DNA of 64,000 bases, from the NCBI GenBank assembly GCA_029547185.1, contig JAKPPU010000046.1:62001-126000 (forward strand). The letters run 5' to 3'. The notes beneath the pieces are model-generated. The model was given only the letters and a program-made list of their open reading frames with translations, had not been told where the DNA came from and did not search any database. Shown here one piece after another: positions 1 through 10,140 of the stretch (position 1 is the stretch's first letter; the number at the start of each line of letters is the position of its first letter). A program made the position numbers and the translations under genes. This stretch comes from Deltaproteobacteria bacterium. Lineage in GTDB: Bacteria; Desulfobacterota; Desulfomonilia; UBA1062.

Positions 1-415
1 GTCGTCGAATGCACGGTTGTCGCCGTCGGTGAAATAGTCCACGGCAATGTGCAGGATATCCCAGAGGTCACCCAGATTCTCGCCTTCGAGGGCTTCGGCG
101 ACAATGTCCTCGGGCAGGTATTCCTCGAGCATCTCCCTCAAGTCTTCCCTGCCGATTTCCTCGCCGGTCGCTTCGTGCATGCCACCGCCCAACTGCCGCA
201 TCTTTTCGACGAGCTGGTCCACGCTTTTCACTTCCACGTCATGAACGGCATCGAGGGCCTGCCGGTTCCCGTCGGTATAGTAATCGACGGCGGCGTAGAG
301 GACGTCCCACAGGTCATTGACGACCCTGTTTTCGAGCATGTCGGAAATGATATTCATGGGGATGAAAGGCTTCAGCTCTTCCATGATCGTTTCCCTGTCG
401 ACCTTGTCAGCCATG
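1..415 (-). CDS. Hypothetical protein, C-terminus cut by window edge; contains two similar segments (NDLWDVLYAAVDYYTDGNRQALD / GDLWDILHIAVDYFTDGDNRAFD)
   Basis: Reverse-strand reading from the ATG at 413-415 gives an uninterrupted MADKVDRETIMEELKPFIPMNIISDML... frame to the window edge. Confidence 0.7.
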
Positions 416-584
416 GCGCTCCCTCCTTTTTCGTGACGGAATACATATTAGAGGATGGACCCGGCAAGGATGGATTCATCCCTGAAAATGATCAGAGGAT
501 GCAGAAGGCTTGCTTGAAGGCGGATGAAGACCCCTCACCCGGCCCTTTCCTGAAGAAAGGGGCGGGTGAGGGGGAAAAGACGGA

Positions 585-1217
585 TTAAATCCAGTGAAGC
601 ACGCCCATGAACACGATGAGGCACAGGAGGTCGATTCCCAGGAGAGTGCCCACGGTGATCACCTTCGAGCGGATGGTCTTCATGTCATAGACCCAGAAGG
701 CAATGGCGAAGAACCAGAAGTATCCGGCGATCCAGATGAACCAGGGATTCCTGGCGCTCCACCACGAATAGTCCCATGTGAGGGCGCCAATGGCGTTGAG
801 GATGACCTCCACGATCACGGCGAGCGTGGTGAAGGCAATGATGTAAAAGAGCCTGTTCGGAATGCCCAGGACCTTCATCTTCTTGTCTTCGGGGAGAACG
901 ATCGAGGTGGCAACGCCCATGATGGCGAACATCATGGTGATCTCGATGTTGAGCCCGATGAGGATGAGGTAGGCGGTCTTCGCCGGCGCTCCCCAGACAG
1001 GCGCGTACTGGGTGAAGTGGAACACGAGGGCGTTCCAGATCTCGTTGAACCAGTCGGCGCCCCACAGGGCCAGGCCTGCAAAAACGGCGTTCCAGTTCTT
1101 GAGCTGCACCTGATTGTGGTAGACATAGATGACAACGAGAAGCAGGGGGATGACATACCACTGAAACTGTGAGGGATCCCTGAGAATGGATAAAGCCTGA
1201 GCAGATGATGCCGTCAT
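585..1217 (-). CDS. Conserved multi-pass membrane protein of unknown function
   Basis: ORF with several hydrophobic helices; strong RBS (GAGGAGGTACGAATC-ATG) supports the start at 1217. Confidence 0.75.
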   Translation of the reverse strand: MTASSAQALSILRDPSQFQWYVIPLLLVVIYVYHNQVQLKNWNAVFAGLALWGADWFNEIWNALVFHFTQYAPVWGAPAKTAYLILIGLNIEITMMFAIMGVATSIVLPEDKKMKVLGIPNRLFYIIAFTTLAVIVEVILNAIGALTWDYSWWSARNPWFIWIAGYFWFFAIAFWVYDMKTIRSKVITVGTLLGIDLLCLIVFMGVLHWI

Positions 1218-1333
1218 GATTCGTACCTCCTCTCTGTCCAAAGTATGAAAGTGCTACAATCGATGAGAAACCCTTGCTGCTTGGCTTATAAAGTAATATT
1301 CATACAGTACGAAGTCAACGATAAATTGAAATA

Positions 1334-1350
1334 ATGAACATGATGTTCAT
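1334..1350. promoter_or_regulatory. 17-bp palindrome ATGAACAT-G-ATGTTCAT, candidate TetR operator
   Basis: Perfect 8-bp inverted repeat in the divergent intergenic region between the membrane protein and the TetR gene. Confidence 0.5.
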
Positions 1351-1414
1351 ATATTCACTATTCCCCGCATATCCTGAGAAGAGAATGAATTGCTATTGAC
1401 ATCGGATAACTGAG

Positions 1415-2029
1415 ATGCAAGATCAAGGTAACTACGCTGGGTGGCCTATGAACAGAGAAGAAAAGCTTGCCGCAATCTATGAAGCGGCCCTGAGAGTTTT
1501 TGCGCGCTACGGATTCAGGAGGACGCGGGTCGAAGATATTGCCGACGAGCTCGGCATGACAAAAGGGAACCTCTATCTCTATGTCAAGAACAAGAAGGAC
1601 CTCTATGAGAAGGCCGTCGCCCACGGCCTGCTGCGCTGGCAGGACATGGTGGGGAAGTCCATAGAGAAAATCGAGGACATCGAGGAGCAGTTCCTCGTCA
1701 TGTGCAGGAAGAGCTACACCTACCTTTCCCGCGACGTCTCACTGCGGACCGTGCTCATAAATGATCCGTCGATCTTTCCCCTCTCGAGCAAAGAAGACCC
1801 GTTTTACGAGATCAACCACGCCTCCATGCGCATGCTCCGAAGCGTCCTCGAGAAGGGCATAGCGCAGGGCAGGTTCCGAGAGGTGGACGTCGACCACGTC
1901 ACCGAGCTCCTTTACTCTATTTATGTCATGTTCATCATCAAGACCTATGTGAAGTCAGAGGGCAAATCCACCCAGAAAATGTTCGAGCAGGGCCTCGATA
2001 TCATCCTGCAGGGCCTCCTCAATAAATAG
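1415..2029 (+). CDS. TetR/AcrR family transcriptional regulator (start may be 1448)
   Basis: N-terminal HTH: ALRVFARYGFRRTRVEDIADELGMTKGNLYLYVKNKKDLYEKAV. Confidence 0.9.
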   Translation: MQDQGNYAGWPMNREEKLAAIYEAALRVFARYGFRRTRVEDIADELGMTKGNLYLYVKNKKDLYEKAVAHGLLRWQDMVGKSIEKIEDIEEQFLVMCRKSYTYLSRDVSLRTVLINDPSIFPLSSKEDPFYEINHASMRMLRSVLEKGIAQGRFREVDVDHVTELLYSIYVMFIIKTYVKSEGKSTQKMFEQGLDIILQGLLNK

Positions 2030-2150
2030 ACCGGACCCGTATGGCTTGGGCAGCCCTTGTAAGGCAAAGGACGCATCCACAGGGAAAATTGCAGGTGAGA
2101 TGAATGCTCGGACAACAGTCCTGTAACGTTGAGGGGAGTCACAGCAGGCC

Positions 2151-2591
2151 ATGATGGATATGCTCTTCGAGTGGGTGATGCTCCACCAGATCGGATTGCA
2201 GTATATGGGAATCCTCTCGCTCCTCGCTTTTCTCATCACCCCGATGATCATCTCCGCCCTCGTGATCCTCATGCCCGAGGATTATTTTCTCTCCGAGCGC
2301 GACCATATCCTCGATCTCTATGAGAAATCCCACCCCTTTATCCGGTTGGCGATCCTGGTGACGAAGAATGCTGCCGGGGTTGTCTTTGTCCTTGCAGGCC
2401 TTGCCATGCTGGTGCTTCCGGGGCAGGGAATCCTCACGATCCTCATCGGTCTCACGCTCGTCAATTTCCCCGGAAAGCGATCGCTCGAGAAGAGGATCGT
2501 CCGGCAGGAGAAGGTATGCTTTGCAATCAACTGGATGCGTTCGAGGGCCGGCCGGCCGCCCCTGAAGATCTCCCGGGATGAAGGGGAATAG
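2151..2591 (+). CDS. Small membrane protein with PGPGW-like motif (LVLPGQGILTILIGLTLVNFPGKRSLEKRI)
   Basis: Hydrophobic ORF with characteristic LPGQG motif. Confidence 0.7.
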   Translation: MMDMLFEWVMLHQIGLQYMGILSLLAFLITPMIISALVILMPEDYFLSERDHILDLYEKSHPFIRLAILVTKNAAGVVFVLAGLAMLVLPGQGILTILIGLTLVNFPGKRSLEKRIVRQEKVCFAINWMRSRAGRPPLKISRDEGE

Positions 2592-2667
2592 GATTTACAA
2601 ATTACGAAGATACGTTTATAAAGGACCGTAGCGCTTTGGAGCAGCGCCCCGAATTGAGGAGGATGTA

Positions 2668-3582
2668 ATGCAGTTGTCGACCCCAGTCAAGGCACTCTCT
2701 ATCGTTCTTTGTTTAAGCCTCTTTTCGTTCAATCTCCATGCCGAGGAGTCAGCCGACCCGGAAAAGGATGCGTCCGCAAGCCTGGCGCAGGAGGCGTACA
2801 CCAAGGCCCAGGCAGCATGGGAGAAGGGCGAGTGGGAAAACGGCTTGAGCCTGTGCGATCAGGCATTGAAGATGAACAGACGCTTCAAGGAAGCCTGGCT
2901 CCTGAAAGGACAGATAGCCTGGCAGCTGAAGGACTACAAGACTGCGCTCACCTCATACGAAGAGTGCCTGAGGCTCGATTCGAAGAACACCCTCGTCTGG
3001 GTAAGCCGGGGCCAATGCCTCTTCGAGCTTGAAAGATACAAGGACATGCAGGAGAGCTTCGACAGGGCCCAGTCGATCGATCCGAAGTTTCTCCCTCTCT
3101 ACATGAACATGGGCATGAATTACCTCAACATGGGCAACTACGAGGATGCCTACGTCGCATTCCAGAAGCTGGAAGAGATGGGAGAGAAAAGCATATATCT
3201 CGCGTGGACGAAGCGGGTGCTCCAGATAACCAATGAGAGCTTCGCCCCTCCGAAGGACTGGAACGTGAATCTCGACAGCTACCAGACCGTGCTCAGCCTC
3301 GACGATTCCACGAAGGCCAAGTACCTCGTGAATCTCGCCTCCACCACCGGGACGGCGATCCGGTTCGCCGGAAGCCGCGAGCAGCCTTTCAGCTATGCAC
3401 CGAACCTGGAAGTCTGGGATGGGGCCATGATCTTCGATAAGAGGGGAGACGGTCTTCTCGCCAATGGAACCCATTTCCGGTACAAGAGGATCGCAGGAGA
3501 CACCATGACCATCGAGGAAGGCCGGATAGAAAACTGGAGACGGAGCTTGAGCTCGAAAAAATGCTTCCTGCTTTCCCAGTAG
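2668..3582 (+). CDS. Exported tetratricopeptide repeat protein
   Basis: Signal peptide-like N-terminus; TPR units (AWEKGEWENGLSLCDQALKMNRRFKEAWLLKGQIAWQLKDYKTALTSYEECLRLD). Confidence 0.8.
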   Translation: MQLSTPVKALSIVLCLSLFSFNLHAEESADPEKDASASLAQEAYTKAQAAWEKGEWENGLSLCDQALKMNRRFKEAWLLKGQIAWQLKDYKTALTSYEECLRLDSKNTLVWVSRGQCLFELERYKDMQESFDRAQSIDPKFLPLYMNMGMNYLNMGNYEDAYVAFQKLEEMGEKSIYLAWTKRVLQITNESFAPPKDWNVNLDSYQTVLSLDDSTKAKYLVNLASTTGTAIRFAGSREQPFSYAPNLEVWDGAMIFDKRGDGLLANGTHFRYKRIAGDTMTIEEGRIENWRRSLSSKKCFLLSQ

Positions 3583-3636
3583 GGGCCGGGATAGAGAGAT
3601 AGAGAAGTCTCTGGGCTTTTATTTCAGAATCGGAAC

Positions 3637-4074
3637 ATGAAGACGACAGCGGTAAGGCCCATGAATTGCGAATTTGCCTCAGAGGGGCTCCTGTGGATCG
3701 ACAAGATCGCGACGGGAGTGGGGATCATCCTCTTCAATCCATCGAATAAGCTCGCTGCCGGAGTCCATATCCTCCGCGGCCTGTCTCAGGGGAAAGAGGC
3801 GGAAAACCCAGCCTATTTCGCCGATACGGCCATCGACTACGTATTGAAAGAATTCCGCAGCAAAGGCATGAACGGCCAGATATCGGTGGCGATTGCCGGA
3901 GGCGCTTCGATGCTCTCCTCCGGCCAGGCCGACAACATCGGCGAGCAGCTCGTGAGAACGGTAAAAAGCCTTCTCTCGAAGAACAATCTTCAGATCAAGC
4001 TCGAGGGGGTGGGCGGCAACAGGCTCCGAACCATGATCCTCAATATCGACGAGGGAAAGATAAAGATTTCATAA
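3637..4074 (+). CDS. CheD-like protein, apparently lacking the nucleophilic Cys
   Basis: TGVGIILFNPSNKLAAGVHILRG aligns by eye with the CheD SCVxVxLxDP...GxxHxxLP segment; PAYFADTAIDYVLKEF. Confidence 0.7.
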   Translation: MKTTAVRPMNCEFASEGLLWIDKIATGVGIILFNPSNKLAAGVHILRGLSQGKEAENPAYFADTAIDYVLKEFRSKGMNGQISVAIAGGASMLSSGQADNIGEQLVRTVKSLLSKNNLQIKLEGVGGNRLRTMILNIDEGKIKIS

Positions 4075-4919
4075 TGGCAGACAACACGCTCAAAGAGAGA
4101 ATCTTTCGGACCCTGAAAGACCTTCCTCCCATGCCCGAGGTCGCCCGGAGGGCAAGGGTGGTTCTCTCGAATCCGAACTCCAGCTTCTCCGATCTGGCAG
4201 ACGTGATAGAGTCCGACCAGGGGATCGTCACCCGCGTGCTCAAGATGGCGAATTCGTCCTTCTACGGGCTGAGCGGAAATGTATCCACGATACAGCGCGC
4301 ATCGATGGTCCTCGGGGTGAAAACCCTCATGGAGCTTCTCGGCATGGCGTGCTCGTCCGAGATCATGAGCGGAACGCTCGACGGATACGATATCGCGGCA
4401 GGCGACCTCTGGAAGCACTCGCTCGCGGTAGCCTCCGCCTCGAAGATGATCGCACGGCGCATCCGGCCCGAGATGGAGCAGGATGCATTCTCTGCCGGCA
4501 TCATCCATGATGCGGGAAAGATCATCCTGAACCCGTACATCCTCGAGAAGAAGTCAGAGTTCCAATCGCATGTCAGGATGGGAAAAGGCTCGTTCCTGAG
4601 CGCCGAAAAGGCCATTCTCGGCTTCGACCATGCAGAGCTCGCATCGGAGGTCTGCGAGCATTGGAACATCCCTGAGCACATCGCCCTCTCGATCCGATAT
4701 CATCACGATCCGAGCCCTTCCAACCATGACATTCTGACCTATATAATACATGTGGCAGACGCAGCCGCGATCATGAGCGGAATCGGCGCGGGCATGGACG
4801 GGATGCTCTACCCTATCAACGAACAGGCCATGGATTTCCTGAGCCTGAAGAGCGACGACATACCCGAGATCATGGCTGAAACAGCCGTGTACATAGAAAA
4901 GACCATCCAGCAGCTCTAG
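4074..4919 (+). CDS. HDOD domain-containing protein
   Basis: LPPMPEVARRARVVLSNPNSSFSDLADVIESDQGIVTRVLKMANSSFYGL...; HDAGK; overlaps the preceding gene. Confidence 0.9.
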   Translation: MADNTLKERIFRTLKDLPPMPEVARRARVVLSNPNSSFSDLADVIESDQGIVTRVLKMANSSFYGLSGNVSTIQRASMVLGVKTLMELLGMACSSEIMSGTLDGYDIAAGDLWKHSLAVASASKMIARRIRPEMEQDAFSAGIIHDAGKIILNPYILEKKSEFQSHVRMGKGSFLSAEKAILGFDHAELASEVCEHWNIPEHIALSIRYHHDPSPSNHDILTYIIHVADAAAIMSGIGAGMDGMLYPINEQAMDFLSLKSDDIPEIMAETAVYIEKTIQQL

Positions 4920-5035
4920 GAGCCCGTCCGGAAGGAACGGCGCCGAGAGCCGCGCAGATAGGAATTTTTTTAGAGGCGCAGGCCGCCTTTGGACGTGAGG
5001 GAGCTCATGGAACGAGGTTCCGTACGGAGTACGTC

Positions 5036-5926
5036 ATGCTGAAATTTGAACCCATCAGTCTCGACAGACAGGACCAGTACCTTGAACTCCTCGGATCGGG
5101 CAGAATCGACGCCTCCGACTACAGCTTCATCAATCTCTGGGCCTGGTTGGAGGTGTACGGACTCCAGTGGGCCTGGACAGAGGACATCGTCTGGATACGG
5201 CAGACAAAACCGGAAGAAATCTTCTGGGCCCCCGTGTGCATTCCGGAAAAGATAACCTGGAGAGAGGCCTTCAAGAGCCTCGGGGAGGAAACCCTTTCCT
5301 TCATACGGGTGCCGTCAGCGCACGCCGGCCTCTGGGAGCAGCAGATGCCGGGGCAGGCGGATGTCCGGGAGGAGAGGGGTCAGTGGGATTACCTCTACTC
5401 CTTCAAAGAGCTGGTGGAGCTTTCAGGCAACCGGTTTCACAAGAAGAAGAACCTGCTCAACCAGTTCAGGAAAAAGTATACGTATGAATACGTCGAGCTT
5501 CACGGCCCCCTCATCGAGCAGACACGCGAGACTCAGGAGCGCTGGTGTCAGTGGAGGGACTGCGAGTCTTCGGAGACGCTCTCGGCTGAAAACCGCGCCA
5601 TCGACCGCGTGCTCGGTTCGTGGGCGAGCCTGCGCAACATCCTGGGCGGAGCGCTCATCGTGGAGGGAAAAGAGGCGGCCTTCTCCATTGCGGAGAAGTC
5701 GTCTCAGAACACCCTCATCATCCACTTCGAGAAAGGATTCACGCAGTATGCCGGGGTTTATCAGGCCGTAAACCAGATGTTTCTCGCTTCTCAGAGCGAT
5801 AAGGGATTCACCACGGTGAACCGGGAGCAGGACCTGGATGAGGAGAATCTCCGCCAGGCAAAGCTCTCGTACAACCCGGTCGGCTTCATCCGGAAATATT
5901 CCGTGACACTTGATTTGAGCAAGTAA
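5036..5926 (+). CDS. DUF2156-family protein (phosphatidylglycerol lysyltransferase C-terminal-like)
   Basis: Family resemblance (NRFHKKKNLLNQFRKKYTYEY, AFSIAEKSSQNTLIIHFEKG). Confidence 0.7.
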   Translation: MLKFEPISLDRQDQYLELLGSGRIDASDYSFINLWAWLEVYGLQWAWTEDIVWIRQTKPEEIFWAPVCIPEKITWREAFKSLGEETLSFIRVPSAHAGLWEQQMPGQADVREERGQWDYLYSFKELVELSGNRFHKKKNLLNQFRKKYTYEYVELHGPLIEQTRETQERWCQWRDCESSETLSAENRAIDRVLGSWASLRNILGGALIVEGKEAAFSIAEKSSQNTLIIHFEKGFTQYAGVYQAVNQMFLASQSDKGFTTVNREQDLDEENLRQAKLSYNPVGFIRKYSVTLDLSK

Positions 5927-5992
5927 TCGATTGAATAGTCTTCCGGGATTTTTCATTTGTGAACCCTTTTCATCTGTTATAATAATATTTTT

Positions 5993-7009
5993 ATGAGCAT
6001 ACTGTTCAAGCCAGTCAACGACACCGGCCGGGAGGAAACCCTGAGGGCCCTTCTTCAGGAGATGGAGCACCCCTTCCGCAGCGGAGACCGCATCGGGATA
6101 AAGCTCCACTGGGGAGAGAAGGGAAATCACAGCTTCCTGCCCCCTGCCTATGCCCGGGAGATCGCCCGGTGGCTTCAGGAACAGGGCATGGAGCCCTTTA
6201 TCTTCGATACTACCGTGCTCTACTCCGGCGGCCGCAGGAGCGGCCCCGACAGCCTGAAGACAGCCCAGGAGCACGGCTACGCCCCCGAATACCTCGGGTG
6301 CGAGGTGGTCATCGCCGACGGCCTCGACGGCAGGGATGTCATCGACCTGCCATGCTCGTACAGGCATTTCAAGAGCGTGCAGGCGGGCTCTGTCTTCGAC
6401 AGGGCTGAAGGCTTCGTGATCTTCTCCCACTTCAAGGCGCATCTGGGCACCGGCTTCGGCGGCGCGATCAAGAACCTGTCGATGGGGTTCGCATCCCGCG
6501 CCCAGAAGCAACGCATGCATGCGGACGCCAAGCCCGTGCTCAACAGGAAGAGATGCTCGCAGTGCGGCTTATGCGCAGAGACCTGTCCCACAGGCGCTGC
6601 CCGGGTAGGCGAAGACGAGTACCCCGTATACGACCTGAAGAAGTGCATCGGGTGCGCCCAGTGCATCGCCTTGTGCCCCGATGTAGCGCTGAGAATCTCC
6701 TTTGCCACCGACGCGAAGGTCTTCCAGGAAAAGCTCATCGAAACGGCGGCAGCGGTCTGGAAAAAGATCGAGGGCAGAACGATTCTCGTCAATGCCCTGC
6801 TGAATATCGCCTCCGAGTGCGACTGCCTGCCGGGCACGGCCGAGTTCATCTCGGAGGATATCGGTTTTCTCGGGGGGTACGAGCCCGTGGGGCTCGACAG
6901 GGAGTCTCTCCGCCGTGTCGGGGAAGAGCCCATCAACAGGGCCCATCCCGGCATCCCGTGGCAGAGGCAGTTCGACTACGCCCGTGAGATCGGGTTCCCT
7001 TCACCCTGA
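5993..7009 (+). CDS. DUF362 domain protein with 2x[4Fe-4S] ferredoxin motif
   Basis: GIKLHWGEKGNHSFLPP; CSQCGLCAETCP and CIGCAQCIALCP. Confidence 0.9.
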   Translation: MSILFKPVNDTGREETLRALLQEMEHPFRSGDRIGIKLHWGEKGNHSFLPPAYAREIARWLQEQGMEPFIFDTTVLYSGGRRSGPDSLKTAQEHGYAPEYLGCEVVIADGLDGRDVIDLPCSYRHFKSVQAGSVFDRAEGFVIFSHFKAHLGTGFGGAIKNLSMGFASRAQKQRMHADAKPVLNRKRCSQCGLCAETCPTGAARVGEDEYPVYDLKKCIGCAQCIALCPDVALRISFATDAKVFQEKLIETAAAVWKKIEGRTILVNALLNIASECDCLPGTAEFISEDIGFLGGYEPVGLDRESLRRVGEEPINRAHPGIPWQRQFDYAREIGFPSP

Positions 7010-7185
7010 GGGAAGCGTATTTTTTGAAACCAGGCTTGGGCCATGGGGAGGAGGGACGATCCATGCCTGCTTCGGGCCGTGCATGCAAACAAGGGAAGTC
7101 TGAACATGAAGGGAATGACAGTCCTCATACGAAGCCCGGCCTTTCCGCCGTGAGCGTGTCTTCCTCACATTCCCCTTCGTCTGGA

Positions 7186-8331
7186 ATGCAAAAGAAGTCT
7201 CTTCCTGGCTCCGCTGTTTTCTTCCTCAGTGCGCTTCTTCTCGCTTTTCTCGCCTTTTCGATCATCTCGTGCAGCAAAACGGCCCCGGTCGGCCGGACGA
7301 AGCCTTCCTTCGAGCTCCATGCGCAGCGCTGGCCCGAAGCCGAGATGCTCTTCAAGAGAGACAGATACTGGCTCGGGGGCGACGGCGCATACTCGCTCAT
7401 CCTCGGTCCGGGAAGGGTGCTCTGGCTCTTCGGAGACAGCTTCATCGGCAACGGGTCCTCAAGAGACAGGAAGGACGCAGGCATCGTGAGAAATACCATT
7501 GCGATCCAGAAGGGCTGCGACCCGGCGGTCTCGTCCGCTGCCTTTTACTGGAAAACGGTAAAAGGAAAGCCTGCAGCCTTTTTCCCGTCACGGGAACCCT
7601 CCTGGTACTGGCCCGGTTCGGGCATCAGGATCAGGGACCGCCTTCTCGTATTCCTCATGGAGGTCGAGCCCTCGGCCAACAGGCTCGGCTTCGCCCCCAA
7701 AGGGTGGGATGCGGTGCTCGTTGCTAATCCTGACGAAGATCCGGACAAGTGGAGCATGACAGATCTCGAAGCACCGCAAAACAGGTTCGGCGTCATCGTG
7801 GGCTCGGCATGCTGCATTTTAGAGGGAGGATATCTCTATGCCTTCGGCGCCGATGCCGTCCATCATGGCGCCTTTCTCGTGCGGTGGAGGCTTTCCGATG
7901 CAGTGCGGGGGAAGTTAACGGACATCGAGTGGTGGACGGGGTCACAAGGCTGGCTCGGCCAGGACCGGCTCACCCGTTGTCCCGATCCCCTCTTTCCCGG
8001 GGCGCAGATGGAGTTTACCGTCCACTACGAGAAGGCATCGAAGAGGTTCTTCGAGATCCAGACCGGCAGCTTCTTCGATCCCTGCCTGGTGTACCGGTCT
8101 TCAAAGAGTCTCACCGGCCCCTGGTCGGGAAAGGTCCCCTTTTATTGCCCGCAGGAAGCAGAGGCCAAAGGGCTCCTGGTCTATGCGGGCAAGGCCCACC
8201 CGGGCCTCGCCGGAGCTGATCTCGTCTGCACCTATGCGCAGAACTCGCTCGATCAGGAGAGGCTTCTTAAGGACGACAGCCTGTACTATCCGGTGTTCGT
8301 CAAAGCGGATTTTATAGTGCATGCACAATAA
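7186..8331 (+). CDS. Putative lipoprotein, DUF4185-like
   Basis: Lipobox-like FSIISC; RYWLGGDGAYSLILGPGRVLWLFGDSFIG. Confidence 0.65.
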   Translation: MQKKSLPGSAVFFLSALLLAFLAFSIISCSKTAPVGRTKPSFELHAQRWPEAEMLFKRDRYWLGGDGAYSLILGPGRVLWLFGDSFIGNGSSRDRKDAGIVRNTIAIQKGCDPAVSSAAFYWKTVKGKPAAFFPSREPSWYWPGSGIRIRDRLLVFLMEVEPSANRLGFAPKGWDAVLVANPDEDPDKWSMTDLEAPQNRFGVIVGSACCILEGGYLYAFGADAVHHGAFLVRWRLSDAVRGKLTDIEWWTGSQGWLGQDRLTRCPDPLFPGAQMEFTVHYEKASKRFFEIQTGSFFDPCLVYRSSKSLTGPWSGKVPFYCPQEAEAKGLLVYAGKAHPGLAGADLVCTYAQNSLDQERLLKDDSLYYPVFVKADFIVHAQ

Positions 8332-8357
8332 AGACTGCCCAAGGCAGAGGAGGAGCT

Positions 8358-9449
8358 TTGAAGGAGAACGACGGTTGCCGGCATGAAGACAGGGTCGACG
8401 CCCTGCGCACGGCCCTCATCGATGCGATCGCCCTCTTCGAGAAGGTGCAGCGCAAGTTTCATCCCGCCATGATGATCAGGCACGGCGAGCTGCTCATCCG
8501 CAAGGCGTCAACGCTTCAGGGTGCACTCAGGGATTTCCTTTCGGGATCTCCCATGCCCGAGGCCGGATCGGAGCAGGGCATTCTCATCGAGGCTTCTAAG
8601 CTCGTTAACGAGGCCGTATCGCGGTTCAACCGGGCCGGTGATCCCGGGGCCGGCCTCTTCCATGCCATGCAGGCGGGAAGGAAGATCTGCCGGGCCTATG
8701 AGATCCTCTTCGAGCTCAGACACGAGGTTCCGGCGATCGATCGCTTTTTCCGGGAGAGCATCCAGGGAAACCTCCGGCAGAGGGAAGGCAAGACAGGCGT
8801 TCGGAAGGAGAAGGACCGGATCGTTCATCCTGGAGCGGGCCGGGAGACGTATGCCCGGGGGAGTGCATCTCTCTACGTGCCCGAGGCATCGGAGACGCCT
8901 CAGCCGATGCCCCTCGTCATTGCCCTGCACGGGGGATACGGGCACGGGAGGGATTTTCTCTGGACCTGGATACGCGAGGCAAGGACGAGGCGGTTTTTCC
9001 TCCTTGCCCCCACGTCGCAGGGCAGGACGTGGTCCATTACCGATCCGGAGGCCGACCTTGTCCCGCTGACGGACCTCATCAAGAGGACCGCGGAAGAGCA
9101 CCCTGTGGACGTAAAGAAGATCCTGCTCACCGGGATCTCGGACGGCGCGACCTTTGCCCTGGGCTGCGCCATGCAATCGGATTCTCCCTTCGGTGCCTTT
9201 TGCCCCGTGTGCGGGGTGCTGCCGCCGGGAGACCTCTCCTGTGCACGATCGAGGCGGATCTTGTGGATCCACGGAGAGTATGACTGGATGTTCCCGGCAG
9301 TCCGCGCCAGACAGGGATACACCGCGCTTTTGCAGGCCGGCGCGGATGTCGGGCTCAAGGTCATCCCTGACCTCGCCCATGCCTGGCCGGCCGAGGAAAA
9401 CGGGGCAGTCCTGTCCTGGTTCGACCCGGGCCTCGCCCTTGAAGGATGA
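8358..9449 (+). CDS. Alpha/beta hydrolase (phospholipase/carboxylesterase-like) with extra N-terminal helical region
   Basis: LVIALHGGYGHGRDFLWTW; LTGISDGATFALG nucleophile elbow; DLAHAWP. Confidence 0.75.
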   Translation: MKENDGCRHEDRVDALRTALIDAIALFEKVQRKFHPAMMIRHGELLIRKASTLQGALRDFLSGSPMPEAGSEQGILIEASKLVNEAVSRFNRAGDPGAGLFHAMQAGRKICRAYEILFELRHEVPAIDRFFRESIQGNLRQREGKTGVRKEKDRIVHPGAGRETYARGSASLYVPEASETPQPMPLVIALHGGYGHGRDFLWTWIREARTRRFFLLAPTSQGRTWSITDPEADLVPLTDLIKRTAEEHPVDVKKILLTGISDGATFALGCAMQSDSPFGAFCPVCGVLPPGDLSCARSRRILWIHGEYDWMFPAVRARQGYTALLQAGADVGLKVIPDLAHAWPAEENGAVLSWFDPGLALEG

Positions 9450-9528
9450 CGGAAAGCACCTTCTCCGCCGCGTGCTCATGATCGTCTTCCCGCCTGCCGA
9501 TAGCCATCTTTTAAGGGGGTGTTCGATC

Positions 9529-10062
9529 GTGAAAAGAGGAATCCTGGCAGTTCTCCTCGGGCTTGCCGTCATGTTCGCAGGGTGCGCGTCCCGGCACGGC
9601 GAATACCGCATCATGGACACGACCGGCTACTGCTCCTGCAGAAAGTGCTGCAAGTGGGAGCGCGGAAGCTGGTCATACCTGAAGCTCGATGTCTGGAACA
9701 AGTACATCAGCGAGGGCAAGGACGAGGGCAAGCCCTATTCCGGACGAACGGCGAGCGGCACCAAACCCCGCATTCCCCACCCGGGGCTCTTTTCCCTGGA
9801 CAGCATCGTCCATCCCTGGATGATCCCCGTGCGCACGATCTTCTTCCCCTGGCTGCTCCTGCCCAGCAGCGGGACCATTGCTGCGGACACGAAGTACTAC
9901 CCGTTCGGCACGGAGATGTACATCCCCGGCTGGGGATGGGGGGTGGTCGAAGACCGGGGATCGGCCATCAAGGGTCCCGACAGGCTCGACCTCTACCACT
10001 ACACCCACTCCGGGGCCTTGATATGGGGCAGGAAAAAGGTTAATGTGCTGATTCAGAGATGA
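9529..10062 (+). CDS. 3D-domain lipoprotein
   Basis: GTG start; lipobox VMFAGC; MDTTGYCSCRKCCKW; VEDRGSAIKGPDRLDLY. Confidence 0.8.
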   Translation: MKRGILAVLLGLAVMFAGCASRHGEYRIMDTTGYCSCRKCCKWERGSWSYLKLDVWNKYISEGKDEGKPYSGRTASGTKPRIPHPGLFSLDSIVHPWMIPVRTIFFPWLLLPSSGTIAADTKYYPFGTEMYIPGWGWGVVEDRGSAIKGPDRLDLYHYTHSGALIWGRKKVNVLIQR

Positions 10063-10140
10063 TCCGCCTCGCTGTCCCTGCTGATGCGGATTTTCTTTTT
10101 TCAGGGACGTGCAGTCGTTTTTTAATGGGGAGGTTTTGCC

